A stretch of DNA of 64,000 nucleotides, taken from the NCBI RefSeq assembly GCF_028609885.1, contig NZ_CP063195.1:2108001-2172000 (forward strand), written 5' to 3'. This DNA comes from Corynebacterium jeikeium (GTDB taxonomy: Bacteria > Actinomycetota > Actinomycetes > Mycobacteriales > Mycobacteriaceae). Under the pieces are notes generated by a model. The model made no database searches, was not told where the DNA came from, and saw nothing but the letters and a program-made list of their open reading frames with translations. Made by a program: the position numbers and the translations under genes. Below are positions 1 to 8,144 of the stretch, piece after piece (within the stretch, counting starts at the first letter, position 1; each line of letters starts with the position of its first letter).

Positions 1-1363
1 CGATAATCCCGTAGGTAGAAAGATCACCTTGAGGGAACACCCCGAAAGCAGAATCGCTCGATTCCATCGGCATAGTTAACGCGCTGCATCGACTCGACTT
101 CATTGTTTGGGCACCTTCAGCTGGAACCACTGCATCCCTAGCTTCAACCGAATCGAAGTGGGCGATGACAACACTAAGTCGATCCGAATTACAAGCAATG
201 CGGGCAAGCTCGCCCGTGCCAGGTTCTCGATGCTCACACGACGTAGACTGCCAACCTGCTCCCCCAGACTTCTCGCTCACGATTTCCGGAAACTTACTAG
301 CTAGCCGCGCATCTTCACCTTCCCATTGAGACGCGGAAAAATGCCAAACGCCCGCTGAAACGATCGTGGCAATTACAACCACAGTTGCGACAAGCGTGAG
401 GAGCTTCTTGGAAAGAGCGCTTCGCCCTACATCTCGCACCAAATTCGCCGACTGATGCGCAGCAACTGCAGACTGCAGAGCAGAAATAAACTCCGAAGCG
501 GTAGCGAAACGCTTGTGCGGGTTAACGGCCAAAACCCTCGCAAAAACTCCGTTGACGGCCTTAATGCTCGAAACATCCGCTGGATGTATCAAGTGACTTT
601 TAAGCTCTGGCACGGGTCGGTTCACCGCCCATTGCTCATCCGTTACGGAGCCACGAACGTAGATGCCTGTCAACAGTTCAAAAGCAACCAGGCCGAGTGA
701 ATACTGTTCACTCAACGCGTTGGGTTGGGGCGGTTCCGTCACGTCCTTCGTAGCCAACAATTCGGGAGCAGTGTAACCATCCGTGCCGATACGCATCCCT
801 ACCCGGGTCATGCGCGTAGATTCCCGATCAATCGCAATACCGAAATCCGTCAGCAAAGCAGGAGGGTCGCTCACATCGGAAGATGGCAACAGAATATTTG
901 CCGGTTTGATATCGCGATGAACCACAGGATTCGGTAGCGCCGCTAGATAATCGAGTGCGCTCGCAATCGGTGCCAAGATCTGCGCAACTTCCTGAACAGT
1001 AAGTGGCTGGCGAATGGCTCGGCGTCGGCGCAAGAAGTCGTGGAGATTCTGGCCTTCGATGTACTTCATCGCGAAGTAAGGAAAGCCATGTGCAGTCACG
1101 CCCCCGTCGTACACAGGAACAATCGCAGGATGATCCAGCGCAGCCATCGTACGCATTTCCGCATGGAATCTATTGACATACTCGGTGTCGGAGACGCGAT
1201 CGTGTGACACCACCTTGATTGCCACAGTTCGATCTAGGTTTTGCTTGTAGGCGCGAAAAACAGTGCCCATTCCTCCTTGTCCAAGTTGCTGGACGTTCGA
1301 ATACCCTAAGACACTTAAGTCATTCAAGAAGTCTTCAGGCGCAGGGGGATGGGAAAGATTCAT
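1..1363 (-). CDS. Membrane Ser/Thr protein kinase (partial, C-terminus off window)
   Basis: A Hanks-type serine/threonine kinase that would phosphorylate proteins from the inner face of the membrane. The frame starts at the ATG at 1363-1361 and stays open to base 1. Visible motifs: glycine loop GQGGMGTV near residues 28-35, VAIK with Lys50, HRDIKPANIL with catalytic Asp151, and DFG with Asp173. One membrane segment lies near residues 320-340. About 110 outside residues follow before the window edge; they show no obvious PASTA repeat. It lies 21 bases after the FHA gene and behind a lipoprotein gene on the same strand. FHA domains bind phosphothreonine, so kinase and FHA protein probably work together. 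Kinase identity is certain; the signal it senses is unknown. Confidence 0.93.
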   Translation of the reverse strand, partial: MNLSHPPAPEDFLNDLSVLGYSNVQQLGQGGMGTVFRAYKQNLDRTVAIKVVSHDRVSDTEYVNRFHAEMRTMAALDHPAIVPVYDGGVTAHGFPYFAMKYIEGQNLHDFLRRRRAIRQPLTVQEVAQILAPIASALDYLAALPNPVVHRDIKPANILLPSSDVSDPPALLTDFGIAIDRESTRMTRVGMRIGTDGYTAPELLATKDVTEPPQPNALSEQYSLGLVAFELLTGIYVRGSVTDEQWAVNRPVPELKSHLIHPADVSSIKAVNGVFARVLAVNPHKRFATASEFISALQSAVAAHQSANLVRDVGRSALSKKLLTLVATVVVIATIVSAGVWHFSASQWEGEDARLASKFPEIVSEKSGGAGWQSTSCEHREPGTGELARIACNSDRLSVVIAHFDSVEARDAVVPAEGAQTMKSSRCSALTMPMESSDSAFGVFPQGDLSTYGII

Positions 1364-1384
1364 GGTGAATATGGGCAGGTAGGG

Positions 1385-2068
1385 CTAGGCGTACAAATGC
1401 GGATTCTCCGCAGCGAATTTCGCAAGCACAATTCGCCACGGGACGTTCACACCATCTTGAAACTGTGGAACACCCAACCTTTTCAGAGTCTCCGCTATGT
1501 ACTGGATTTTCTGTGAAGTTTTCTTTTCTCCCCAACCTAGTTGGCCTGCAAGGTCTTTCACAGAGGGAACTACGATACGCGGATCCGCACTTGGATCACG
1601 GTGAAGTGGCGCCGCTAGTGCAGCTAATACCTGCTGTTGCTCGATATTCGGATCGAATGTGCCCATAGTAAACGGCGCCAACGGGACATCCATTCGCGGA
1701 ATGGATTCAACTGGTCGGGCAACCGTCACCTCAAGCTCATATTGGAGGTTTCTCGTCGCAAACAGAATAGAGTTCACACCTGCTGGAAGGAGCCATTGCG
1801 TTCTGGGAGTAAGACGAACAGGTGAATACTTGGTGGTTCTATACGACGGCTGAATGGTAGCGGAAATAAAACTGCCTACGTTGCGAACCATCCACATTCC
1901 GTGATCACACCAGAAATGCAAAAACGCGCGATGCATAGAGGGGTCGTCTACCCCAATTGGGAATTCAGACGCCCGGCCAAGGGTCACACTCGCTGTTTGC
2001 GGCACAACCCTGCGGGTCCCAATCAAATCATCGACGATAAGGTGGGCTCCATCATTGGCAGCTACCAT
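1385..2068 (-). CDS. FHA-domain protein next to the kinase
   Basis: A 227-residue protein without a signal peptide or membrane segment. The first 100 residues fit a forkhead-associated fold: LGR near residue 30, a conserved Ser/His pair in DDPSMHRAFLHF near 43-54, and MVRNVGS near 59-65. Such domains bind phosphothreonine peptides. The last 80 residues (from about SVKDLAGQLGWGEKKTSQKI) look like a small helical, possibly winged-helix, module. It lies 6 bases after the lipoprotein gene and 21 bases before the kinase gene, so the three are probably co-transcribed. It is a likely substrate or reader of the neighbouring kinase. The FHA call is by motif only. Confidence 0.75.
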   Translation of the reverse strand: MVAANDGAHLIVDDLIGTRRVVPQTASVTLGRASEFPIGVDDPSMHRAFLHFWCDHGMWMVRNVGSFISATIQPSYRTTKYSPVRLTPRTQWLLPAGVNSILFATRNLQYELEVTVARPVESIPRMDVPLAPFTMGTFDPNIEQQQVLAALAAPLHRDPSADPRIVVPSVKDLAGQLGWGEKKTSQKIQYIAETLKRLGVPQFQDGVNVPWRIVLAKFAAENPHLYA

Positions 2069-2074
2069 TTCAGC

Positions 2075-2803
2075 CTAAGCAACGATCACAGGCTGGCTGA
2101 TGTTAAACGGCTTGTACCCCGGTATGGCGACCTCAATTTCAAGGGTGAATTTCCCCTCCTTTTCAAGGTTGTAGGCAATGTTTGCTTCGGAGTAGTCCGA
2201 CAGCTTTATGTCCTTGTTCTCAAACTTGATCTCGTCGTAGTTCACATTCTGATAGCCAGGAAGCCATTCGGGACGAACGTTTTGTCCCTTCAAGACATCG
2301 GAACCACTTTCATCGAGCAGCTTGAAACTAAGCTCTGCCCACTCCCTTTCTTCGAAAGGAACCTTCGAGAGGTCGGCTGCAGCAATCTTTAGCTCAAGCT
2401 TTGACCCCTTCTTGTACTGCATGATTCCGTTACGTTCTGCACGTGGCACGGTTACCTGCAGCTCAGAAAAACCATAATCTGGCATTTCAGGATAGGAAGT
2501 GACGATTTCCTCCGGAGAACCTGGGCCCGCTTCGTCCTTTGTCAAACGGAACTTTCCGTTGCTCAGCTCCAAGGACTTCGCTGGATCAATCAACGTTGGC
2601 TCAGCTTCTTTTTCATTCTTTGCGGAAGTAGTAGGAGTTTCAGCCTCAGAACTCGTGGATTCCGGGGTAGAAGATTCTGCACTCGAGGACTGCACCTCAA
2701 AAGACTGCTCCGCCTGCGGAGCTTCGTCCTTTGAGCACGCGGCAATCGACAGAGTAGTAATTGCCGCAGCCCCCAACGCCAGCAACTTCTTTGGAATGGT
2801 CAT
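2075..2803 (-). CDS. Secreted lipoprotein of unknown function
   Basis: A 242-residue lipoprotein. I start it at the ATG at 2803 because GAGGAG lies 7-8 bases upstream and the residues that follow form a lipoprotein signal: MTIPKKLL, a hydrophobic stretch, then the lipobox SIAAC with the lipidated Cys near residue 22. A longer frame begins at 2989, but its extra residues look non-coding. A Ser/Glu/Thr-rich spacer (residues about 30-70) precedes a folded domain rich in Lys and Glu. It is the first gene of the operon with the FHA protein and the kinase. It may be the outside partner of the kinase sensor, but that is inference. I do not recognise the domain. Confidence 0.8.
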   Translation of the reverse strand: MTIPKKLLALGAAAITTLSIAACSKDEAPQAEQSFEVQSSSAESSTPESTSSEAETPTTSAKNEKEAEPTLIDPAKSLELSNGKFRLTKDEAGPGSPEEIVTSYPEMPDYGFSELQVTVPRAERNGIMQYKKGSKLELKIAAADLSKVPFEEREWAELSFKLLDESGSDVLKGQNVRPEWLPGYQNVNYDEIKFENKDIKLSDYSEANIAYNLEKEGKFTLEIEVAIPGYKPFNISQPVIVA

Positions 2804-3288
2804 GTGCGTTCTCCTCGAAAAGTGATCATCGTCAGACATTCTCCCCTGGGAATCATACCTCTGAGGAGACTGCGGAAATCTAACTGTCCGCGCGGTCGCT
2901 TTGCTGAGGAGCATGTGGTTACTCATGAATTCATCATTGCTCGCTACCTGGAGCATTTGTTGGGATGTCGGGAGCGCTCCCCAGGGCAAGGCACAACGCG
3001 GCCCACTATCAACGCATCACCACTCCAGCGCCCCACCAACTGAATCTGATTCGGAGTATGAAGAAAAACAAGAAGTCCCCGAGAGGCTCTCGCAGTAAAC
3101 CTCTCGGGGACGGTATACAACTGGCGGGTTGATCAGGCCCTTAAGTGCCAGCGTCTTGTGAAACACCCCTCACGGTGATTCGTCAACTATCATTGCACGG
3201 CGCGACTCCTGAAGGCAAACCCTTCCGAGAGGTTCCCCAGTTTTTCCTAAGAATTTGCCAGGGTGTGTCCAGTCGCTCCCCGACCGCC
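2804..3288. other. Intergenic region: operon promoter side and alr-tsaE terminator
   Basis: There is no gene in these 485 bases. The left part must carry the promoter of the lipoprotein-FHA-kinase operon, though I see no convincing -35/-10 pair. The strong hairpin at 3075-3111 ends transcripts arriving from the alr-tsaE side. I see nothing clear between 3112 and 3288. Confidence 0.6.
3075..3111 (-). terminator. Rho-independent terminator after alr-tsaE
   Basis: A perfect 12-bp stem, GTCCCCGAGAGG at 3075-3086 with its complement at 3100-3111, and a 13-base loop. On the minus strand the stem is followed by TTCTTGTTTTTCTT, which sets the direction. Confidence 0.88.
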
Positions 3289-5007
3289 TTAGACCCAGCG
3301 CCACGTGACGGTGCGCGAATCCGCAGCCGGTACTTCCGGAGCGGCCAGGTCGGCGGGGCTGCCCACGCTACCCCGGTCGATCTGCACGTCAAGCACCTTC
3401 TCGCTTAGGGGCTCCACCACCCCGCGGCCCCATTCCGCCACCACGACCACGTCGTCAATGTCCGCGTCAATGTCCAAGCTCTCCAGAGCGTCAAGCACCT
3501 CGTTGCGGTCAATGTGGCGCCCCGGCTCGATGCCCTCCTCCACGTCCGCACCCAGCAGGCGGTAGGCGTCCATGTGCAACAGCCCCACCCCGCGCTGCCC
3601 GGCGCGGTGGGTCCGCACGATGGTGAACGTCGGCGACTGCACGCGCCCCTTCACTCCCAGGCCAGCGGCCAGCCCCTGGGTCAGGGTCGTCTTGCCCGCA
3701 CCCAGCGGGCCGGAGAGCACCACCACGGTCCCGGCCTCCAGCTGCTTACCCAGCTGCTCGCCGAGAGCCCGCATGTCGTCGGCGGTCGCGGCCGCACAGG
3801 AACCGTCAGCAGAGAAGTCCGGGCGGCCGCCCTTAAACACCCTCTTGACCCTCGGCCCCCGCGGCATCGTCAGCACTTCGTAGCTAATCGTGCCCGCCAG
3901 CTCCGCAAACTCGTCTGCACTGTTGCCACCCTCGCCGAAGATCACCGCCCAGTCACCCGGTTTCACGTCTGCGGCGCCGTTGGTAGATCCTTCAGCACCA
4001 TCGGCCGGCCCCAGCTCCACGACGATCTGATCCATGCATACTCGCCCGATCTGCGGATATGTTTTCCCGTTGATCGTTACCTGCATCTTTCCGGATACGC
4101 TTCGCGGCAGCCCGTCAGCGTAGCCGAGCGCCACCACGGCAGTGCGGGTATCCCGCTGTGCCCGCCAAGTGTGGCTGTAGCTCACCCCCTCCCCCTTCGG
4201 CACTACTCGGGTTGTTGTCACTCGGGCGCGCAGTGTCATCGCAGCGCGCAGTTCGACGTCCACCCCGATCGGGTCGATGCCGTATAGTCCGACGCCCGGT
4301 CGCACCAGCTGGTAGGCGAGATCAGGACGGTGCAAAGTGGCCGGTGTGTTTGCAATGTGATTGCAGGGCACCCGCAGCCCGCGGGATCGGCAAAACTCGA
4401 TAGCTTCCGCAAAGCGGGCGGCCTGCAGGTTATTCGCTTCCGACTTAGGGTCGTCGGCGCTGGCCATGTGGGTCATCACAGCGGTGACTTCCACCAGTTC
4501 CGTCTTGGATGCCAGCAACTCAACAGTTTCCCGCCACTCGGCGGGGCTCACGCCGGAGCGGGAAAGACCGGTATCCACCATGAGTGTCACGCGCACAGGA
4601 GCGCTAACCTGCGCTTCCCGCTGCGTTTTCTCGGCCTGGTCCACCAAGGAACGCGCGTGCGCCAGCGAGGGCACACCAACGTTGATATCCGCTGCGAACA
4701 CCTCTGCCAGGTCTTCGCCAGGAGTCCACATCCAGGCGGTGATCGGCGCGGAAGCGTAACTCTCCCCCAGACCCGCGAGAATCTCGCGCAAATGCAGAGC
4801 CTCCCCCAGGGTGGCCACACCCAGCTGTTCCACGCCCGCATCCAGCATTGCGGGCGCCACCACGTCCACCCCGTGGTTGTACGCATCGGCCTTCACCACG
4901 GCCAATACCCCGGCGGGAGCCGCAGCCTCTCGGAACACGCGCACATTATGCGCGATGGCATCCAGGTCAACGACTAGTTCCGCAAGGTGACGATCCGACA
5001 TATTCAT
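3289..5007 (-). CDS. alr-tsaE: Alanine racemase-TsaE fusion protein
   Basis: One open frame of about 572 residues joins two enzymes. Residues 1 to about 380 are alanine racemase, which makes D-alanine for peptidoglycan: the PLP lysine is in AVVKADAYNHG (Lys39), and the second catalytic base is the Tyr of GEGVSYSH (near Tyr277). Residues from about 400 to 565 are TsaE, the ATPase subunit of the tRNA t6A37 threonylcarbamoyl complex, with Walker A GPLGAGKTT near residue 435 and the AEWG motif near the end. No stop codon separates them. In most relatives these are two adjacent genes. I chose the ATG at 5007 because AGGAGG lies 13 bases upstream; GTG at 5019 touches that site and is less likely. 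glmS lies just upstream on the same strand. Confidence 0.95.
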   Translation of the reverse strand: MNMSDRHLAELVVDLDAIAHNVRVFREAAAPAGVLAVVKADAYNHGVDVVAPAMLDAGVEQLGVATLGEALHLREILAGLGESYASAPITAWMWTPGEDLAEVFAADINVGVPSLAHARSLVDQAEKTQREAQVSAPVRVTLMVDTGLSRSGVSPAEWRETVELLASKTELVEVTAVMTHMASADDPKSEANNLQAARFAEAIEFCRSRGLRVPCNHIANTPATLHRPDLAYQLVRPGVGLYGIDPIGVDVELRAAMTLRARVTTTRVVPKGEGVSYSHTWRAQRDTRTAVVALGYADGLPRSVSGKMQVTINGKTYPQIGRVCMDQIVVELGPADGAEGSTNGAADVKPGDWAVIFGEGGNSADEFAELAGTISYEVLTMPRGPRVKRVFKGGRPDFSADGSCAAATADDMRALGEQLGKQLEAGTVVVLSGPLGAGKTTLTQGLAAGLGVKGRVQSPTFTIVRTHRAGQRGVGLLHMDAYRLLGADVEEGIEPGRHIDRNEVLDALESLDIDADIDDVVVVAEWGRGVVEPLSEKVLDVQIDRGSVGSPADLAAPEVPAADSRTVTWRWV

Positions 5008-5079
5008 AACCTTAGCCACCCCTCCTGGAATTCTAGGAAAGGGGCACGGCAGGGGGCGTCACTAAGAAAGAACCCCGGA

Positions 5080-6942
5080 CTATTCGACGGTGACAGACTT
5101 TGCCAGGTTGCGTGGCTTGTCGATGTCCTCGTTGCCACACTGGCGCGCAATGTCGGCGGCCAGGAACTGCAGTGGAACCGTGGACAGCAGCGGCTGCATC
5201 AGCGACGTGGTTCCCGGAATCTCCAGCAGCCAGTTAGCGTACGGACGGACGGCCTCATCGCCTTCCTCGGCAATGACGATGGTCTTCGCACCGCGGGCGC
5301 GAATCTCCTGGATGTTGGAGACAATCTTGGAGTGCAGCACCGGACGGCCGTTCGGGCTAGGCACGACAACGACGACGGGCAGGTCGTCCTCGATCAGAGC
5401 GATCGGGCCATGCTTGAGCTCGCCGGCGGCAAAGCCCTCCGCGTGGATGTAGGCCAGCTCCTTCAGCTTTAGCGCGCCCTCGAGCGCAACTGGGAAGCCC
5501 ACGTGGCGCCCCAGGAACAACATGGTCTTCACCGGGCCGAGCTCCTCGGCCAGCTGCAGGATCTGGTCACGCAGGCCGAGGGTCTTCTCGATCTTCTCCG
5601 GCAGAGCCTCCAGAGCGTAGTAGATCTCCGCGATCTCGTCGGCGTACTTGGTGCCACGGGCTTGGGCCAGGGCCAAGCCCACAAGGTAGTTCGCGGCGAC
5701 CTGCGCCAGGAAAGCCTTCGTGGAGGCCACGCCGATCTCGGGGCCGGCGTGGGTGTACAGCACGGCATCGGATTCGCGTGGGATCTGCGAACCGTTGGTG
5801 TTACAGACAGCCAAAACACGGGCGCCCTGCATCTTCGCGTGACGTACGGCCTCCAGCGTGTCGGCGGTCTCGCCGGACTGGGACACGGCCACAACGAGAG
5901 TGCGCTGATCCAACACTGGGTCGCGATAGCGGAACTCGCTGGCGACCTCGATCTCAACGGGTAGGCGCACCCAGTGCTCGATGGCGTACTTGGCCAGCAA
6001 GCCGGAGTGATATGCCGAGCCACAGGCGACGACGAAAACCTTCTCCACACCGCGCAGATCTTCGTCGGACAGGCGCTGTTCGTCCAGCACGATGCGGCGG
6101 CCGTCGAAGTGGCCAGCCAGGGTGTCGCGGACTGCGGCGGGTTGCTCGTGGATTTCCTTCATCATGAAGGAATCGAAGCCGTCCTTCTGCGCCGCATCCA
6201 GGTCCCAGTCGATGGTAAAGGGCTTTCCTTCCACCGGGTTGCCGTCGAAGTCGTAGATGTCGTAGGAATCGGCGGTGATGACCACCGCATTGTCCTGACC
6301 CAGCTCCACGGCGTTCTTAGTACGGTCGATGAAGGCCGCTACGTCGGAGCCGAGGAACATTTCACCCTCGCCCACGCCGACGATCAGCGGGGTAGAGCGG
6401 CGGCCTGCGACGATAGTGCCCGGGTGGTCATCGTGGACGAACAGCACGGTGAAGGCGCCGTCCAGGCGGGAAAGAACCTTCAACGCGGAAGCTTGGAAGT
6501 CTCCGGCCGTCTCGCCTTCGTTGTAGGCGAGCGCCAGCAGGTGTGCGGCAACCTCGGAGTCGGTCTCGGATTCCAGCTCGATGCCAGCGGCCTCGATCTC
6601 TGCACGCAGGGTGGAAAAGTTCTCGATGATGCCGTTGTGGACGATGGCGGCCTTGCCATCGAAGGAACGGTGCGGGTGCGCATTCACGTCGTTGGGGCGG
6701 CCGTGGGTCGCCCAGCGGGTGTGGCCGATGCAGGCAGTGCCGAGGAAGGAATCGCGGCCGACCTCATCGATGCGGTCGATGAGGTTTTGCAGTTTGCCTT
6801 CCTTCTTTTCGAGGTGCAGGGAGCCCTGCTCGACAACTGCGATGCCTGCGGAATCATATCCGCGGTATTCCATTCGCTCCAGCGCATCCAACCCGATTTG
6901 GAGGGCCTCGGAGTTACCTACGTAGCCAACAATTGCACACAT
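5080..6942 (-). CDS. glmS: Glutamine-fructose-6-phosphate aminotransferase (GlmS)
   Basis: Makes glucosamine-6-phosphate from fructose-6-phosphate and glutamine, the first step to UDP-GlcNAc. It has 620 residues, a normal length. The start at 6942 gives MCAIVGYVG, which puts the required nucleophile Cys right after the initiator Met; a start at 6960 would bury it. Residues about 2-235 are the N-terminal glutamine amidotransferase, with HTRWATHG and NGIIENF visible. The rest carries two SIS sugar-isomerase domains, with SQSGETADT in the first. The end KSVTVE is typical of the family. It shares a short 49-base divergent intergenic region with the hydrolase-like gene and lies upstream of alr-tsaE. 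Confidence 0.97.
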   Translation of the reverse strand: MCAIVGYVGNSEALQIGLDALERMEYRGYDSAGIAVVEQGSLHLEKKEGKLQNLIDRIDEVGRDSFLGTACIGHTRWATHGRPNDVNAHPHRSFDGKAAIVHNGIIENFSTLRAEIEAAGIELESETDSEVAAHLLALAYNEGETAGDFQASALKVLSRLDGAFTVLFVHDDHPGTIVAGRRSTPLIVGVGEGEMFLGSDVAAFIDRTKNAVELGQDNAVVITADSYDIYDFDGNPVEGKPFTIDWDLDAAQKDGFDSFMMKEIHEQPAAVRDTLAGHFDGRRIVLDEQRLSDEDLRGVEKVFVVACGSAYHSGLLAKYAIEHWVRLPVEIEVASEFRYRDPVLDQRTLVVAVSQSGETADTLEAVRHAKMQGARVLAVCNTNGSQIPRESDAVLYTHAGPEIGVASTKAFLAQVAANYLVGLALAQARGTKYADEIAEIYYALEALPEKIEKTLGLRDQILQLAEELGPVKTMLFLGRHVGFPVALEGALKLKELAYIHAEGFAAGELKHGPIALIEDDLPVVVVVPSPNGRPVLHSKIVSNIQEIRARGAKTIVIAEEGDEAVRPYANWLLEIPGTTSLMQPLLSTVPLQFLAADIARQCGNEDIDKPRNLAKSVTVE

Positions 6943-6991
6943 GCCTTTGACGATACACAATGGCTAGTCCGTTTCGGTAAGCTGTGGGGCT

Positions 6992-7879
6992 GTGGCAGAT
7001 AAGATGAAGAACCTAATTACTCGTTTGGGCAAGCGCGGCCCGCACCGCGTGATGGTCGGTGACCTGAACTTCGCTGGAATTCCGGGGCGCGTTTATACCC
7101 CGGCGGAAGGTAACGGCATCCCCGGCATCGCTTTCGGACACGATTGGCGTGTCGGGGTGGATGCGTACCACTCGACGTTGCGTCACCTGGCCAGCTGGGG
7201 CTTCGCTGTAGCGGCGCCAGATACGGAAAAGGGCTTTTCTCCGAACCACCGTGGCTTTGCCGCCGACCTAGAAACTGCACTGCAGATCCTGGCTGGTGTG
7301 CGTTTGGGTAATGGCAATGTCACGGTGCAGCCGAATGAGCTGTACCTGGCTGGACACGGCATGGGCGCTTCGGCTGCAGTGCTGGCTGCGACGGGCCGCC
7401 GCCACCGTAGCGAGCTGAAGGGCTATGAAACCGAGCCCACCATCAACGGTGTGATGGCCGTTTACCCGGCGGATACTTCTCCGGATGCGACGGAGGCTGC
7501 GAAGTACGTGAAGGCTCCCGGCCTGGTACTGGAGGCTGGTCGTTTGGGCGAGACCCCGATGGGTAACGCCAAGCGCATGGCCGCCCACTGGGGCGGGGAC
7601 GTTGTATACCGCGAGCTTCTGGGCGCTTCTGCAAGCAGCTTTCACGAGAAGTACGGCCGTAGCTTCGCTCTGGGTGCCGGTCTGCCGCAGTTTAGCCAGC
7701 AGGAGCTGGCACGCGGCCTGATGACTGGCTTCGTCCTGGCCGAGGATGAGAAGAAGTACGAATCCTTCCGCGATAGCCACGCCGAGCTGAAAAAGACCCG
7801 CACCGCCACCCAGCACGAGCTCTACAAGAACCTGCCGGAGAACGTAGATCTGGACGAGCGGCTAGCGGAAATCTTCTAA
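6992..7879 (+). CDS. Alpha/beta-hydrolase-like protein lacking the nucleophile Ser
   Basis: A 295-residue cytoplasmic protein with the layout of a dienelactone-hydrolase or chlorophyllase-like alpha/beta hydrolase: an early beta-rich part (GIAFGHDW), then the elbow LAGHGMGASA near residues 119-128. In a working enzyme the middle residue of GxSxG is Ser; here the codon at 7358-7360 is GGC, Gly123. It may be a non-catalytic member or use another residue. The start is GTG at 6992; ATG at 7004 is the alternative. It diverges from glmS. Substrate and role are unknown. Confidence 0.8.
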   Translation: MADKMKNLITRLGKRGPHRVMVGDLNFAGIPGRVYTPAEGNGIPGIAFGHDWRVGVDAYHSTLRHLASWGFAVAAPDTEKGFSPNHRGFAADLETALQILAGVRLGNGNVTVQPNELYLAGHGMGASAAVLAATGRRHRSELKGYETEPTINGVMAVYPADTSPDATEAAKYVKAPGLVLEAGRLGETPMGNAKRMAAHWGGDVVYRELLGASASSFHEKYGRSFALGAGLPQFSQQELARGLMTGFVLAEDEKKYESFRDSHAELKKTRTATQHELYKNLPENVDLDERLAEIF

Positions 7880-7907
7880 CGCTCGCCCCTCTTAAGGTTC
7901 AGCCCCT

Positions 7908-8144
7908 CTAGTCAAAGATCCGCCCGCGCACTCCGCGAGCACCATTGCTTGCCGCGACGTTCCCATTCGCGGTCGCGACCGTTTTATTTGCCTTATCTCC
8001 CTGCTCTTTCTTGGCTTCTTCAAGTTGGCGCGTGCATTCCTTGAGAGTTTCCTCAAACTCGCGTACCGACTCTTCAACCTCTGCCATGTAGTCATCAACG
8101 ATGCGCTGGTAGCGCTCTGTCAGTTCTTGCCTGCTGGTCACCAC
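7908..8144 (-). CDS. Small coiled-coil protein, end of ESX-like cluster
   Basis: A 78-residue, strongly charged helical protein. Residues about 5-50 (ELTERYQRIVDDYMAEVEES and on) have heptad spacing that fits a coiled coil; the tail is Ala/Asn/Gly-rich. The start GTG overlaps the stop of the Pro-rich gene upstream (GTGGTGA), so it is probably translationally coupled. I do not recognise a family. Small helical proteins beside ESX genes are often secretion partners, but nothing here proves it. Confidence 0.6.
   Translation of the reverse strand: MVTSRQELTERYQRIVDDYMAEVEESVREFEETLKECTRQLEEAKKEQGDKANKTVATANGNVAASNGARGVRGRIFD

Noticed and set aside
5974..7002. 342-residue plus-strand frame over glmS
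   Set aside because: Antisense to a highly conserved gene and no ribosome-binding site.
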